64,000 bases of DNA from Symbiodinium natans (GCA_905221605.1 CAJNDS010002598.1:112501-176500), one strand, 5' to 3'. Positions 40,347 to 49,668 are shown, counted from the stretch's first letter. The notes: generated from the sequence alone by a model not told the origin. A program made the numbers and translations.

Positions 40347-40520
40347 TTACTTAGTTTGCTTAAGAATCCCCCCCCCAAAAAAAAACAAAACAAAAACTAT
40401 ATTTTCCTTACGAGGGTAACATAGGGATTCTCATCTTTATAAACTATTCTTCCTTATCAAGGTAATATAGGGATGGTTATCTTGTTTTTTTGGGGGGGTT
40501 CTTAAGCAAATAATTAGTAG
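40347..40520. mobile_element. E1: family E inverted-repeat element
   Basis: Left acttagtttgcttaagaatc plus C-run, right G-run plus ttcttaagcaaataattag: terminal inverted repeats about 25 bp long with AT-rich interior (ggtaacatagggattctcat and a copy). Confidence 0.65.
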
Positions 40521-40564
40521 CTCAGCACGCGTGAAGCCTCCAAGGCTTGGGGCTATTGGGGGGG

Positions 40565-40745
40565 AACAGCCGAATTCGCCTGCTTGGGCCCTCAATCCCA
40601 ACGTCAACATTTTGCCAAATGCCCTGGGTTTAGGGTTCAGGGTTCAACATTTTGACAGATGCCCTGAGGAGCCACATCCCATCAGCCCCTGTTAACAACA
40701 TCAACCTCTACTTGGAGGTTCATGGGCACCAACAACCGCATTTAG
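40565..40745 (+). CDS. Candidate exon pair around a 40-nt duplication unit
   Basis: Frame one reads EQPNSPAWALNPNVNILPNA up to 40626. After an 18-nt telomere-like insert and a second copy of the preceding 22 bases, frame two continues DALRSHIPSAPVNNINLYLE, then HGHQQPHLE. Deleting one 40-nt unit restores a single frame. Confidence 0.5.
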
Positions 40746-40911
40746 AAGTCTACTTATTACCTATTTTCAGGATTTGCTGTAGGGAGCTGACAAGTACAGT
40801 CGCAATTGGGGTTATAAGTTGGGATGTTCCCTCTTCTACTAACAGTCCTTAGGCATTATAGTACCCCCTATTATAATCCCTAATAAGGACTGATACTATC
40901 AGGGCAAGTCA
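40744..40911. mobile_element. I3 joined to C2
   Basis: I3 (40744-40822) has tctacttattacctattttc and cgcaattggggttataag. C2 (40818-40911) starts gttgggatgttccctcttct and ends ggactgatactatcagggc. C2 has no telomeric insert. Confidence 0.55.
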
Positions 40912-40997
40912 TAAGTACCTCCAAGCAAGCCACACCCTAAACCCTAAGCCCCTAAACCCTAAACCCTAAATCCTAAACCCTAAACCCTAAACCCCAG

Positions 40998-41071
40998 GCC
41001 GTGGCCGAGCTCATGGCAGCAGCTACTCTTGGCAGCGCCTGCGGGCGGGAGCTGGGCGCCGTGCCCGCGCA
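40998..41071 (+). CDS. Candidate exon, Ala-rich helix
   Basis: After acceptor aaccccag the frame reads AVAELMAAATLGSACGRELG, then AVPAQG. CCCTAAA left, TTTAGGG right. Confidence 0.5.
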
Positions 41072-41124
41072 AGGGTTAGGAAGGGCTTCGGGGTGGGTTT
41101 AGGGTTTCGGGTTTAGGGTTTAGG

Positions 41125-42060
41125 GTTCAGCAGCTCCGGATCGAGCAGATTTTTGGCTCGGATATAACACCCACCCACCCAGAGAATCCCATAACATTAA
41201 GAAACCAAAAAGTATCTTCATACAAAAGTTGGGGTGCCCACGTGCCTTGCCCATGTTTATTTGTGCCTTGCCCACGAATTTTTGTGCCTTGCCCAGGAAT
41301 TTTTGTGCCTTGCCCACCAATTTTTGTGCCTTGCCCAGGAAATTTTGTGCCTTGCCCACCAATTTTTGTGCCTTGCCCACAGAATGTCGGTGCCTTGCCC
41401 ACGAATTTTGGCGCCTTGCCCACGAGTTTTTGTGCCTTGCCACCAATTTGTGTGCCCGAAAATTCGTGGGCAAGGCACAAAATTTCGTGGGCAAAGGCAC
41501 AAATATTCGTGGGCAAGGGGTTTGCCCAAGGGCCCAAAAATCCGAAATGTGCCTTGCCCACGAATTTTTGTGCCTTGCCCACCAATTTTTTTTGTGCTTG
41601 GGGGGGGGGGGGGGGGGGGGTTGTGTCTTGCCCACGAATTTTTGTGCCTTGCCCACGAATTTCTTTGCCTCGCCCACGAATTCTTGTGCCTTGCCCACGA
41701 ATTTCGGTGCCTTGCCCACGAATTTTTGTGCCTTTCCCACGAATTTCGGTGCCTTGCTTTTCTGCCTTGCCCACGAATTTTTGTGCCTTGCCACCAATTT
41801 GTGTGCCCGAAAATTCGTGGGCAAGGCACAAACTTTCGTGGGCAAAGGCACAAATATTCGTGGCAAGGCAAAAAACTCGTGGGCAAGGCACAAAAATTCG
41901 TGGACAAGGCACATTTTGGGGTTTTAAGCATTGCCCAAGGGCCTTGCCCACGAATTTTTGTGCCTTGCCCACGAATTTTTGTGCCTTGCCCACGACTTTT
42001 TGTGCCTTTGCCCACGAAACCCATTAGGGTTTATATATATATATATATATATAGAAAGAG
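41125..42060. repeat. L5: 22-bp tandem array with inverted arms plus L module
   Basis: The L module is in reverse at 41166-41207. Units 'tgccttgcccacgaattttt' then repeat for about 800 bp with the inverse orientation at 41458-41520 and 41807-41912. A segment around tgtgccttgccaccaatttg is duplicated (41430 and 41783). All six frames are open because the unit lacks stops. Confidence 0.85.
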
Positions 42061-42405
42061 AGGTTTAGGGTGTAGGGTTTAGGGTTTGGGGTTTGGGGTT
42101 TGGGGCAACTAGGAGGCCAAGTGGTGCGCTTGTATTAGTATCATTTTGCCATTTTTTGGCTTGGGTTCGGAGTCTGAGACCCAAGAAAGTACCCACGTGC
42201 ACATGATGAACTTAGTTTTTCGTTGTGCGTTGCAAGCACCACCATTCAAACACATGGGCACCCTTTAAACGGGACTAGAGGGCGGATGTGTTCCGAAGCG
42301 TGTAACACAAGCTCCGGAGTTCTTCCTCAAATCTTAGTGCTGTTCCCAAGATTCCTGAAGTTCCAAGCGGCTCACGCAACCCTAAACCCTAAACCCTAAA
42401 CCCTC

Positions 42406-42500
42406 AAGTACACCCAGCAGGAGACTCTTCCGAAGTGGGCGGGGCTTGGGTTAGCAAGCGGGGGGCCTGGTGACGCCAGGCCACATATGTATCTCGGGTT
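42406..42500 (+). CDS. Candidate exon
   Basis: The frame reads YTQQETLPKWAGLGLASGGP, then GDARPHMYLG. The stretch 42090-42370 before it holds no clear gene. Confidence 0.4.
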
Positions 42501-42679
42501 ACAGTAAGGGCCCGTGCATTTTCGAAAGAACATAGGAACCACATATACATACATATATATATATATTTACATATATATATATGTTAAAGAATATGTTCGT
42601 TTTTTCCTGCTATGTTGTACTTATGTATATTTGAAGTTTGTTATATATATATATATGTGTACAGACCTCACCTTCCTCC

Positions 42680-42732
42680 CAAGGCCCCAAAGCCCAAAGA
42701 GCCGCTGGGCGACGCGGAGGCCGGTGTTTAGG
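42680..42732 (+). CDS. Candidate micro-exon, Lys/Pro-rich
   Basis: The frame reads LPPKAPKPKEPLGDAEAG. Another frame is open across the preceding TA microsatellite. Confidence 0.3.
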
Positions 42733-42944
42733 CTTCAGAAGGGTTCAGGGATACCCTTTTAGGGTTTAGGCGGGTTTAGGGTTTAGGGTTTAGGGTTCAA
42801 GGTGTAGGGCTTAGGGCTTAGGGCCCTAAACCCCAAACCCTAAACCCCAAGCCCCCTGAGCCCCCTCTGAGCAGCACCTCGACACTGAGTGCCGCACAAC
42901 CTCGGGCCCCCCAAACTCTTCGTGGTAAAGCCTAAACCCTAAAC

Positions 42945-43040
42945 CCTAAAGCCTGAAGCCTGAAGCCTAAAGCCTAAAGCCTAAAGCCTAAGGCCTCAAG
43001 CCTCAAGCCTCAAGCCTAAAGCCTAAAGCCTAAAGCCTAA
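42945..43040 (-). repeat. Heptamer variant array (GCCTAAA)n
   Basis: Units of GCCTAAA and GCCTCAA, a local variant. A Lys/Arg-rich piece follows (43051-43116: RDLVKYLAAERTKFTQKERQ, then G and TGA). Confidence 0.75.
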
Positions 43041-43050
43041 ACTGACTAAA

Positions 43051-43116
43051 CCGCGACCTCGTCAAATACTTGGCCGCAGAAAGGACCAAGTTCACCCAGA
43101 AAGAGCGGCAAGGCTG
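43051..43116 (+). CDS. Candidate last exon, charged helix
   Basis: The frame reads RDLVKYLAAERTKFTQKERQ, then G and TGA, directly after the GCCTAAA variant array. Confidence 0.4.
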
Positions 43117-43319
43117 AAGGTGTCGCCCCCCCTACCCCCCCCGCCCCCAACCCAAAAAGGCACGCCAGGGTGAGCGGGCTGAAAATGGGTTTCGGGATTT
43201 GGGGTTTAGGGGAAAATAGGGTTTTGGAAGTTGCGGTTTAGGGCTTTGGGGTCACTTGGGGTTCAGGGTTGAATGTGTGTGTGTGTGTGACACAGTGTGA
43301 GCCCTGCTTGTAGGTGAGG

Positions 43320-43385
43320 TTGGCGCTGCAGCTGTGCCGCCTACATGGGCAGCAGGAGCTCGGGCTTTTCCGGGCTCTGATCAGG
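43320..43385 (+). CDS. Candidate exon
   Basis: The frame reads LALQLCRLHGQQELGLFRAL, then IR into TTTAGGG. Confidence 0.4.
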
Positions 43386-43445
43386 TTTAGGGTTTGAAGG
43401 TTTGAGGGTTTAGGGTTTGAGGGTTAGGGTTTAAGCTTCTCTTTG

Positions 43446-43526
43446 AAGCCTCTGGTTCCGGCCTGGGCACGGGCATTTGTGGCAGCATGCGCATCTTCAC
43501 ATCGGCGACATCAGCGTGCAAAAAAC
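43446..43526 (+). CDS. Candidate exon
   Basis: The frame reads EASGSGLGTGICGSMRIFTS, then ATSACKK. Confidence 0.4.
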
Positions 43527-43616
43527 CCTGAACTCCGAAACACACACCCTTAACCCTAAACCCGAAACCCTAAACCCTAAACCCTCATCCCTAATCCCTA
43601 ATCCCTAAACCCTGTC

Positions 43617-43733
43617 TGTGGGGTTGCTTCTTCGCCCTCTTGGAGCAGGTTCCCCGAGACGCGGGCGAGATGCCCAAAGGCAGTTTCCGGCGTTTCGCCA
43701 GGGTTGGACCCGTGGTTGAACTTGAAGTAGTTA
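43617..43733 (+). CDS. Candidate exon overlapping element K1's left end
   Basis: The frame reads LWGCFFALLEQVPRDAGEMP, then KGSFRRFARVGPVVELEVV. The last codons overlap the first bases of the K1 inverted repeat. Confidence 0.5.
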
Positions 43734-43996
43734 GGGTTTAGGGTTTAGGGTTTAGGGTTTAGGGTTTAGGGTTTAGGGTTTAGGGTTTAGGGTTTAGGGT
43801 TTAGGGTTTGGGCATGTGATTGAGCTCACTCCCGGTGCGAAAGTTTCTCTGTCATACCAAGATTCATGTATGGAAATTGAGCTGGGTAGTTCCAGGCCCC
43901 TAGTTCCGGTGCAGCAATCACATGCCCTAAACTCTAAACCCTACACCCTACACCCGAAACCCTAAACCCTAAACCCTACTACTTCAAGTTCAAGGG
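43714..43996. mobile_element. K1: nested inverted-repeat element with telomeric arms
   Basis: Outer arms ttgaacttgaagtagttagg and cctactacttcaagttcaa, then TTTAGGG array (43733-43808) facing CCCTAAA-type units (43923-43977), then inner arms gggcatgtgattg and caatcacatgccc. All three layers pair, so the whole element is one long hairpin. Confidence 0.75.
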
Positions 43997-44172
43997 CCAT
44001 CCTTGAACCTCAGTCCATAGGATTTCAAGGGTGATCCCCCCTGCAAGGAAGCTGAAGCATAGAAGGACCAAGAAGCCTCAAAAAGCCTGAAATGAACCTG
44101 AAATTGTTTAAAGCTGATCAGGGTTCAGGGTTTCGGGTTTAGGGTACAAACAGGGTTTAGGGTTTAGGGTCA

Positions 44173-44318
44173 CCCGTCGTCCCCTACTCTGGGAAGTATT
44201 TGTCATAGCAGCAAAACCTTTTCCGGCACAGAGTGAAGATTCTGAAGGGAAAGCATTGCCTGCTTTGCGGGAGCATGAGAGCCGAATCCTTCGTTTCGAA
44301 ACCCCTTCTGCGTAGGGT
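44173..44318 (+). CDS. Candidate last exon, 47 codons
   Basis: The frame reads TRRPLLWEVFVIAAKPFPAQ, then SEDSEGKALPALREHESRIL and RFETPSA, TAG. Confidence 0.45.
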
Positions 44319-44600
44319 TTAGGATGGTTGAGGGTTCAGGGTTCAGGGTTTAGGGTTTAGGGTTGGCCCCTTTTTACCGCAACCACAAATAGGCCGGACC
44401 TTGGGAAAATTCTCTGTCACCCGTACTGGCCTTAAGAGGACTCCATTATCCCATATCGAGTTTAAGAGGATCATGTTAAAGAGTCTTTTGTCACCCCAAA
44501 CCCTAACATTTAAACCCCAAACCCCAAACCCTAAACCCTAAACCGAAACCCTAAACGCTAAACCCTGAGGCCATTCTGTAGGGACCCAACCACGGTAAGC

Positions 44601-44694
44601 TGCAGAGGTGCCGGCGCTGAGAGGGACTCGGGTGGCGAACTCGAGGCCCTGAGACAGGAGCGGCGAGCTGGGGGGCAACGAATCAAGCAGAAGT
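44601..44694 (+). CDS. Candidate last coiled-coil exon
   Basis: After gctgcag the frame reads AERDSGGELEALRQERRAGG, then QRIKQK and TAG. Confidence 0.45.
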
Positions 44695-45419
44695 AGGGTT
44701 AAAAGGAGCAGGGTCTAGGGTTTGGGGTTTAGGGTTGAGGGTTTAGTTTTGAGGACCCGGGCCCTTGAAACGTAGGTTGCCTGAAGAATCTACCTAGAGA
44801 ATTCACTAGCGCAATGTAGGCTTTAGGGTTCTTAATGCAGGGTCTTGCTGGGCTTACTTCGGGCCACTGAAGGGACACGGAGAATGATGTCAGGGCTTGA
44901 GGGGCTCAGGTACCGGTAAGCCCTAAAAGCCGTAAACCCGAATCTCCGAATCTTTAGAACCATGGTGGGTTTAGGGTTTATAGGGTTTATGGGACGCTTC
45001 CATCCCTTTGTAGATTAAGAGCCTGACGCCTTCAATTTGCTGACTCTTTCATGCTGGGGTCAGTAATTATTAGGCCGAAGGATGGTTCAGGGTTGGGACT
45101 ATGAGGATGGTTGAGGGTTTAGGGTTTAGGGTTTAGGGTTTTAAGGGTTAAGGGCTATTAGGATTGAGTAGGGTTTAGGGCTATGAGGATGGTTTCGTGT
45201 TTAGGACGATGAGGACTGTGTAGGGTTTAGGGCGATTTGGATTGTTTAGGGTTCAGCGCTTGGGTTTAGTGTTTAGAACCAAAGCCCGTTGCAAAGGGGT
45301 TTAGGGAGTGGGGTTTAGGGTTTAGGATTTAGGGTTTAGGGTTTAGGGTTTAGGATTTCGCCTCAGAGTCCGTTGCCCAAAAGGGGGTTTAGGGTTTAGG
45401 GCTTCGGTTTTTTTTTACG

Positions 45420-45495
45420 CGAAACGATGGCTTTTGTCGCCGACTCGAGGAGCTGGCGTTGGCGGTCAAGGAGACATGGCCGGGGCTCTGGGCTA
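45420..45495 (+). CDS. Candidate exon
   Basis: The frame reads RNDGFCRRLEELALAVKETW, then PGLWA, before a CCCTAAA tract. Confidence 0.45.
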
Positions 45496-45652
45496 CCCTA
45501 AGCCCTAAACCCTAAACCCTAAACTCTAAACCCTAAACCCTTTTTTTGGGGGGGGGGGGGGGGGGGGGGGGGTAAGGGTTTAAGGGTTCTTATTGGGGGG
45601 TTTAAGTGGCGTTTAGGGGGGTTTTGCGGGTTTTGGGGGTTTTGTTTTTTTT

Positions 45653-45768
45653 TTGGTGGCACCGTGGTGCCCTTTTCCCTTTTTTGGGGGGCGTTCTGGG
45701 TTCCCTTATCAAGTAACCAACCACGAATGGCACCTTTAATTATTGGAATATAGTTTCTGGGCTACCAA
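45653..45768. mobile_element. A5: family A element, no telomeric insert
   Basis: Left ttggtggcaccgtggtgccc, right agtttctgggctaccaa, core ttctgggttcccttatcaag. It follows a G-homopolymer (45548-45572). Confidence 0.6.
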
Positions 45769-45810
45769 TGCAAGATTCTGCATCTTAGACACCCATTTTC
45801 AGCCTCTACC

Positions 45811-45890
45811 CTCACGAGCCCTTTAGACACCAAAAGAAGCCCGTGAGAATTGCGGCCTCTCTATTCGGTGCAGCTAAGAGCCCCAATAGG
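45811..45890 (+). CDS. Candidate exon
   Basis: After acceptor cattttcag the frame reads YPHEPFRHQKKPVRIAASLF, then GAAKSPN into TTTAGGG. Confidence 0.45.
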
Positions 45891-46278
45891 GTTTAGGGTT
45901 TAGGGTTTCGGGTTTAGGGTTTAGGGGTTGGGGAGACTTGGTGAAGTTGTGTAAACCCCACGAAGCCGCAGCGCCTGACCCTCTGAGTCCTAAACCTTGT
46001 GCCTATATCCTTCTTGGGATTTATTTATTTCTTTATATAACCACCCAAGAGGATATTAAAAATAGTGTTTTGTATTAAGGTTCTAAGGGGAGTATAGGCG
46101 GTGGCACAACCTAGAGCCCCCAGTCGGCCCTATACACCCCCTCCCCGATCAAGCAAGCTACCTTGATCACGTCGTATAAAGTATACCTTAACTCTATACT
46201 AGAAGGCTTTACAGTACCTACAAAAATAGGTTAAGAATGGGTTCTCAAGGCTTTACCTAAACCCTAACCCTAATCCCT

Positions 46279-46410
46279 ACATCAGGGGTACTATATCTAA
46301 GAGTAGGCAACCTTTAACATTTCTGGGTCATTCGAATCCCTATAAACTCCCACAGCTTAACCTTTCATTCCCCGAGGTTACTGGACAACGAAGACATAAG
46401 GGGTACTACC
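46279..46410. mobile_element. F1: family F element
   Basis: Contains gagtaggcaacctttaac and gaggttactggacaacgaag, matching F2 (50861-50970: gtaggtaacctttaacct, ggtactggacaactaag). Confidence 0.5.
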
Positions 46411-46475
46411 CTAAACCCGAAACCCTAAACCCTAAACCCTAAACCCTATTCCCTACATAAGGGGTACCGCATGTG

Positions 46476-46555
46476 TTTCGCTGAGCTCCAGGAGGCGGAC
46501 GCGGCGTGCGCTGCCCTGCGGAGGAAGGAGGCGGAGGCCCACGCCATCTTGGTAC
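46476..46555 (+). CDS. Candidate coiled-coil exon
   Basis: The frame reads LQEADAACAALRRKEAEAHA, then ILV. CCCTAAA lies on both sides. Confidence 0.45.
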
Positions 46556-46611
46556 CTAAAGGGCCCTAAACCCTAAACCCTAAACCCTAAGCCCTAAACC
46601 CTAAACCCACC

Positions 46612-46819
46612 CTCTCTAGAGTTAGAGACGTTCTTAAGCAAGCAGTCGTCACTGGTGATGGAGGAGTTTGTCATTCTTGAGCTTTGGTCAGGCCTGAATG
46701 GAGAGTTCGGGACTGGGCTTGGTCCCATTCCAATTTCTCTTCCGAAGAAGAAGGACATGATCCAAAAGGAGGTTTACAGTAAACTCCAGAAAGCTGGAAC
46801 ATGGTGTAAGGATAATTAG
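46612..46819 (+). CDS. Candidate last exon, about 68 codons
   Basis: The frame reads LETFLSKQSSLVMEEFVILE, then LWSGLNGEFGTGLGPIPISL, then PKKKDMIQKEVYSKLQKAGT and WCKDN, TAG. Composition of a folded C-terminal domain. Not recognised. Confidence 0.55.
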
Positions 46820-46913
46820 AGCCGGGGTTCTTTTATAGGTTCCGGGGGAAGGGTTTGGGGGGCTTGATTTTTTCTTTGACTAACGTAACATTTCGGCACA
46901 GGGCCTGCCTGGC

Positions 46914-47306
46914 TTGCTTCCTCAGGGAGCATTCCGGCACAGTTGCCCGCCTGAGCCTCCCTGGCCTTTGACATTCTGCCAGAGTTTCCTGCCTACGGTC
47001 CTGAATGTGGATACTTCTCAAAACAGGGCCCCTTTTTTGGGGGTCCCCTATATAGTGCGGCACCCTTTAAAGGAAGGAGCCCCAAAAGGGACACCTGTTC
47101 AGAGAAAAAACCATGCTGTGCTGCAGTTGTGCAGCCTTACACTGTCGAGTGGCAGGATGCGTGCCGCGTTGTCCTTAGATTTTTTAGCAAGTCGGGTGGG
47201 GCAAAACATGCAACCACAACAAAGGGCTCCGTTCCTGCATCTGCCATATATGTTAAGAGGGATTGAGCGGCAAGAAGCTCGAAGCCCTGTAGGGCCAAAA
47301 TGTTAA
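46914..47306 (+). CDS. 130-codon ORF containing a small inverted repeat
   Basis: The first half includes FCQSFLPTVLNVDTSQ. An imperfect inverted repeat (about 47019-47103: acagggccccttttttgggg vs ccccaaaagggacacctgtt) may be an intron-like element. The second half reads LCSLTLSSGRMRAALSLDFL, then LASRVGQNMQPQQRAPFLHL and ends SPVGPKC, stop. Confidence 0.4.
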   Translation: MLPQGAFRHSCPPEPPWPLTFCQSFLPTVLNVDTSQNRAPFLGVPYIVRHPLKEGAPKGTPVQRKNHAVLQLCSLTLSSGRMRAALSLDFLASRVGQNMQPQQRAPFLHLPYMLRGIERQEARSPVGPKC

Positions 47307-47440
47307 ACGTGTCCCAACCTAAGCCCTGAACCCTTACCCACCTAAGCACTGAACCCTAAACCCGAAACCCGAAACCCTAAACCCTCAGACCCTAAATCCT
47401 ATAAGTCCAAAGCTCTCAACTTCCCCCAACCCTAGAGCCC

Positions 47441-47532
47441 CTCTGGCGCCTCGGCCCCTTCCTTCCTTTGGAGGTAGCGCAGCTCCGGCGAAAAGTTGCT
47501 GGCGCTCCCGAGATCCCAGTGCCTGCGGCCTC
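47441..47532 (+). CDS. Candidate exon with canonical donor
   Basis: The frame reads PLWRLGPFLPLEVAQLRRKV, then AGAPEIPVPAAS, meeting GTGTGTG. A further short piece near 47641-47692 (CGFGKPGDFDDVRS) ends at GTTGTAG. Confidence 0.45.
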
Positions 47533-47967
47533 AGGTGTGTGCTCCACAACGAAAAGGTGCATTTTTTGGGGGTTTTCGGTTTGTAGTGAGGAAACCCTAA
47601 ACCCTAAACCCTAAACCCTAAACCCTAAACCCTAAACCCGGGTCTCCATGCGGCTTCGGAAAGCCCGGCGACTTCGATGATGTTCGAAGCAGGTTGTAGG
47701 TAATGTGACAGAAGTGCGTGGTGCACCTGAAGAGGTAGGGTTTAGGGTTTAGGGTTTAGGGTTTAGGGAGGTATCAACCCTACATGCGAAACCCCATGAG
47801 ACCGAGTCAGCTGCTGGCTAAGCCCTGGTCAAGATCTCCACGTCATCCAGTTCATGGATACCATATGTGTAGGGCTAAGTGCGCCAGAATTCTTTGTAGT
47901 TACCACGGTTCCTCTGTGTTGTCTAGCCATGCTTATTTCTACCCATAAACCTCCAAGCCCCAAACAA

Positions 47968-48050
47968 ACGACGAAGACCTTCACCATTACCGTCTTTCGG
48001 AAGACCGGGAAGCTCGTAGAGACGGAGCTGGGCGGAAGTACCCTCAACCC
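47968..48050 (+). CDS. Candidate exon, beta-rich
   Basis: The frame reads TKTFTITVFRKTGKLVETEL, then GGSTL. The alternation resembles a beta-grasp start, but no family is claimed. Confidence 0.4.
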
Positions 48051-48147
48051 TATAAACCCTAAACCCTAAACCTTAAACCCTAAACCCTAAACCCTAAACC
48101 CTAAACCCTAAACCCTAAACCCTAAACCCTAAACCCTAAACCCTAGA
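48050..48147 (-). repeat. Interstitial telomeric array (CCCTAAA)n
   Basis: About 13 heptamers between two exon candidates. Confidence 0.9.
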
Positions 48148-48180
48148 CGACACGTTTTTTGACCGATCGGTGCATTTACC

Positions 48181-48243
48181 AGGAAACCCCTCGGTACGAA
48201 ACGTGCTACACCAGTCCGCACCAGGACTCCCAGCAACAGTAGT
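48181..48243 (+). CDS. Candidate micro-exon
   Basis: After atttaccag the frame reads ETPRYETCYTSPHQDSQQQ, then TAG at the likely 3' border. Confidence 0.4.
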
Positions 48244-48367
48244 TCCTCATTCCCTAGAATTCGGTTACTTTGGGATCCTTTATCATATATATATATATAT
48301 ATATATACGTACACGTGTGACCCTGCTCAGCCAAATCAACACAGGTCCTTTTTTTGTTTCTGGGCTT

Positions 48368-48483
48368 TGGAGACTACGCTTATCGTATTTCGTGGTTCAT
48401 CAGGGGCACCCCCCAAGTCGGGAAACGCCGCTGCTTCTCCTTGCAATCCGTCATACCAGATAGCCAATTGCTGGAATCCTAAA
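48368..48483 (+). CDS. Candidate last exon
   Basis: The frame reads DYAYRISWFIRGTPQVGKRR, then CFSLQSVIPDSQLLES and TAA. A second frame is also open. Confidence 0.4.
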
Positions 48484-48566
48484 CTCCCAAACCATGAAAG
48501 CCTAAACGTGCTCGCAGAACCCTTATAAATCCTCACCCAAAATCCTAAATCCTATAAACCCTCAAC

Positions 48567-48712
48567 GGAGCCCGACAAAAAGAACAACACTGGCGGTCCG
48601 CAATCTCCAAGCTCAAAGTTAGTCATCGGGTCCTTCACTTCCTTTGACATCTTGCCGCCTCCGATTGCGGAAGCTTGGCAATGCTGCGGTATCATCCTGT
48701 GGCGGCAGCTGT
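48567..48712 (+). CDS. Candidate last exon
   Basis: The plus frame reads EPDKKNNTGGPQSPSSKLVI, then GSFTSFDILPPPIAEAWQCC and GIILWRQL, TGA. The minus strand also has a 77-codon ORF (48552-48785). I prefer plus from the composition. Confidence 0.4.
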
Positions 48713-48950
48713 GATTGGTTTTCACTGGCGGGAGGGTTGACGAAGTTCCCGCCACCCCCCCGAGCTTGTGCTTAGCGCTATTCACCTGCGGAAGTTGGAT
48801 GTGTGGGGAGGGGGGGGGGGGGGAATGATCCCTTATGTCGGAATCTTTTGGGAGACCTGGCTAGGGCCCAGAATGTAGGTGAGGCCCTAAACCCTAAACC
48901 CTAAACCTTTTCCCTAAACCCTAAACCCTACACCTTAAACCCTAAACCCC

Positions 48951-49098
48951 CAGTGTTAAGGGCAGCCAGCAGGTCCTTTGCGCTTGCAGAGCTCTGTGGC
49001 GAAGGGTTTGAGCCGGACGTCTGCGTTACAGCCAAGGGCCCTTGCGGCCCTCTGCCGTCGGGTGCCTCTCACCTGACTCTCCTCGGAAGCTCGGACTA
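48951..49098 (+). CDS. Candidate last exon, Cys-containing
   Basis: The frame reads LRAASRSFALAELCGEGFEP, then DVCVTAKGPCGPLPSGASHL and TLLGSSD, TAA. Confidence 0.45.
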
Positions 49099-49317
49099 AA
49101 CCTAAACCCTAAACCCTAACCCCTAAACCCTAAAGCAGGGCAGTTTTGCCCGTCTACTGCCTTGTAACATTTTGGGGGGTTTGGGCTCCCCTTCTTGAGC
49201 CGCTTTAAACCAGAGAGGGTACCCTGTTTGTTCCCTAGGCCCTGGGTACTCCTGGGTCTCGGTTATCCAACTGCTGAAGATGCCCTATTTTGGTTTAAGC
49301 AGGGTTTGGGCTTCGGG

Positions 49318-49424
49318 TCTATAGGGCTTAGGGTTTATACTAGCAGTCCTGAGTAGGGGCTATAGTACCCTCTATGATAATCCCTATTGAGGACTGTTAG
49401 TATCAGGGGGAACGTCCCAACCCT
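49318..49424. mobile_element. C3: family C element
   Basis: atactagcagtcctgagtag at left and agtatcagggggaacgtccc at right. The left terminus is merged with TTAGGG-like DNA. Confidence 0.6.
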
Positions 49425-49512
49425 AATCCCTAACCCTAATCCTTGACCCTAATCCCTAACCCTAATCCCTAACCCTAAACCCTAAACCCCAAACTCTAAA
49501 CCCTGACTTTAG

Positions 49513-49668
49513 ATGGTTCTGACGGTTTCAATAGCAAGCCGAGGATATAGTGCTGATGGCTTGTGCCTGGTGGGCGATCTGGATCCCAGCACATTGTCGA
49601 GCGGCATCTGCAATGCCACCGGGCCGCTACTTTTTGTCGGCTTTTTGTTGAGCTTAGTAGCTGAGTGA
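49513..49668 (+). CDS. Small ORF or exon running into element G1
   Basis: ATG opens MVLTVSIASRGYSADGLCLV, then GDLDPSTLSSGICNATGPLL and FVGFLLSLVAE, TGA. The last codons overlap G1's left terminus (cttagtagctgagtgag). Confidence 0.5.
   Translation: MVLTVSIASRGYSADGLCLVGDLDPSTLSSGICNATGPLLFVGFLLSLVAE

Noticed and set aside
41225-42020. CRISPR array
   Set aside because: Units are contiguous or inverted with no unique spacers, the context is eukaryotic, and no cas-like genes are present.
41229-42082. Six overlapping ORFs of 230-290 codons on both strands
   Set aside because: All translate the 22-bp tandem unit, which lacks stop codons in every frame. No independent coding signal.
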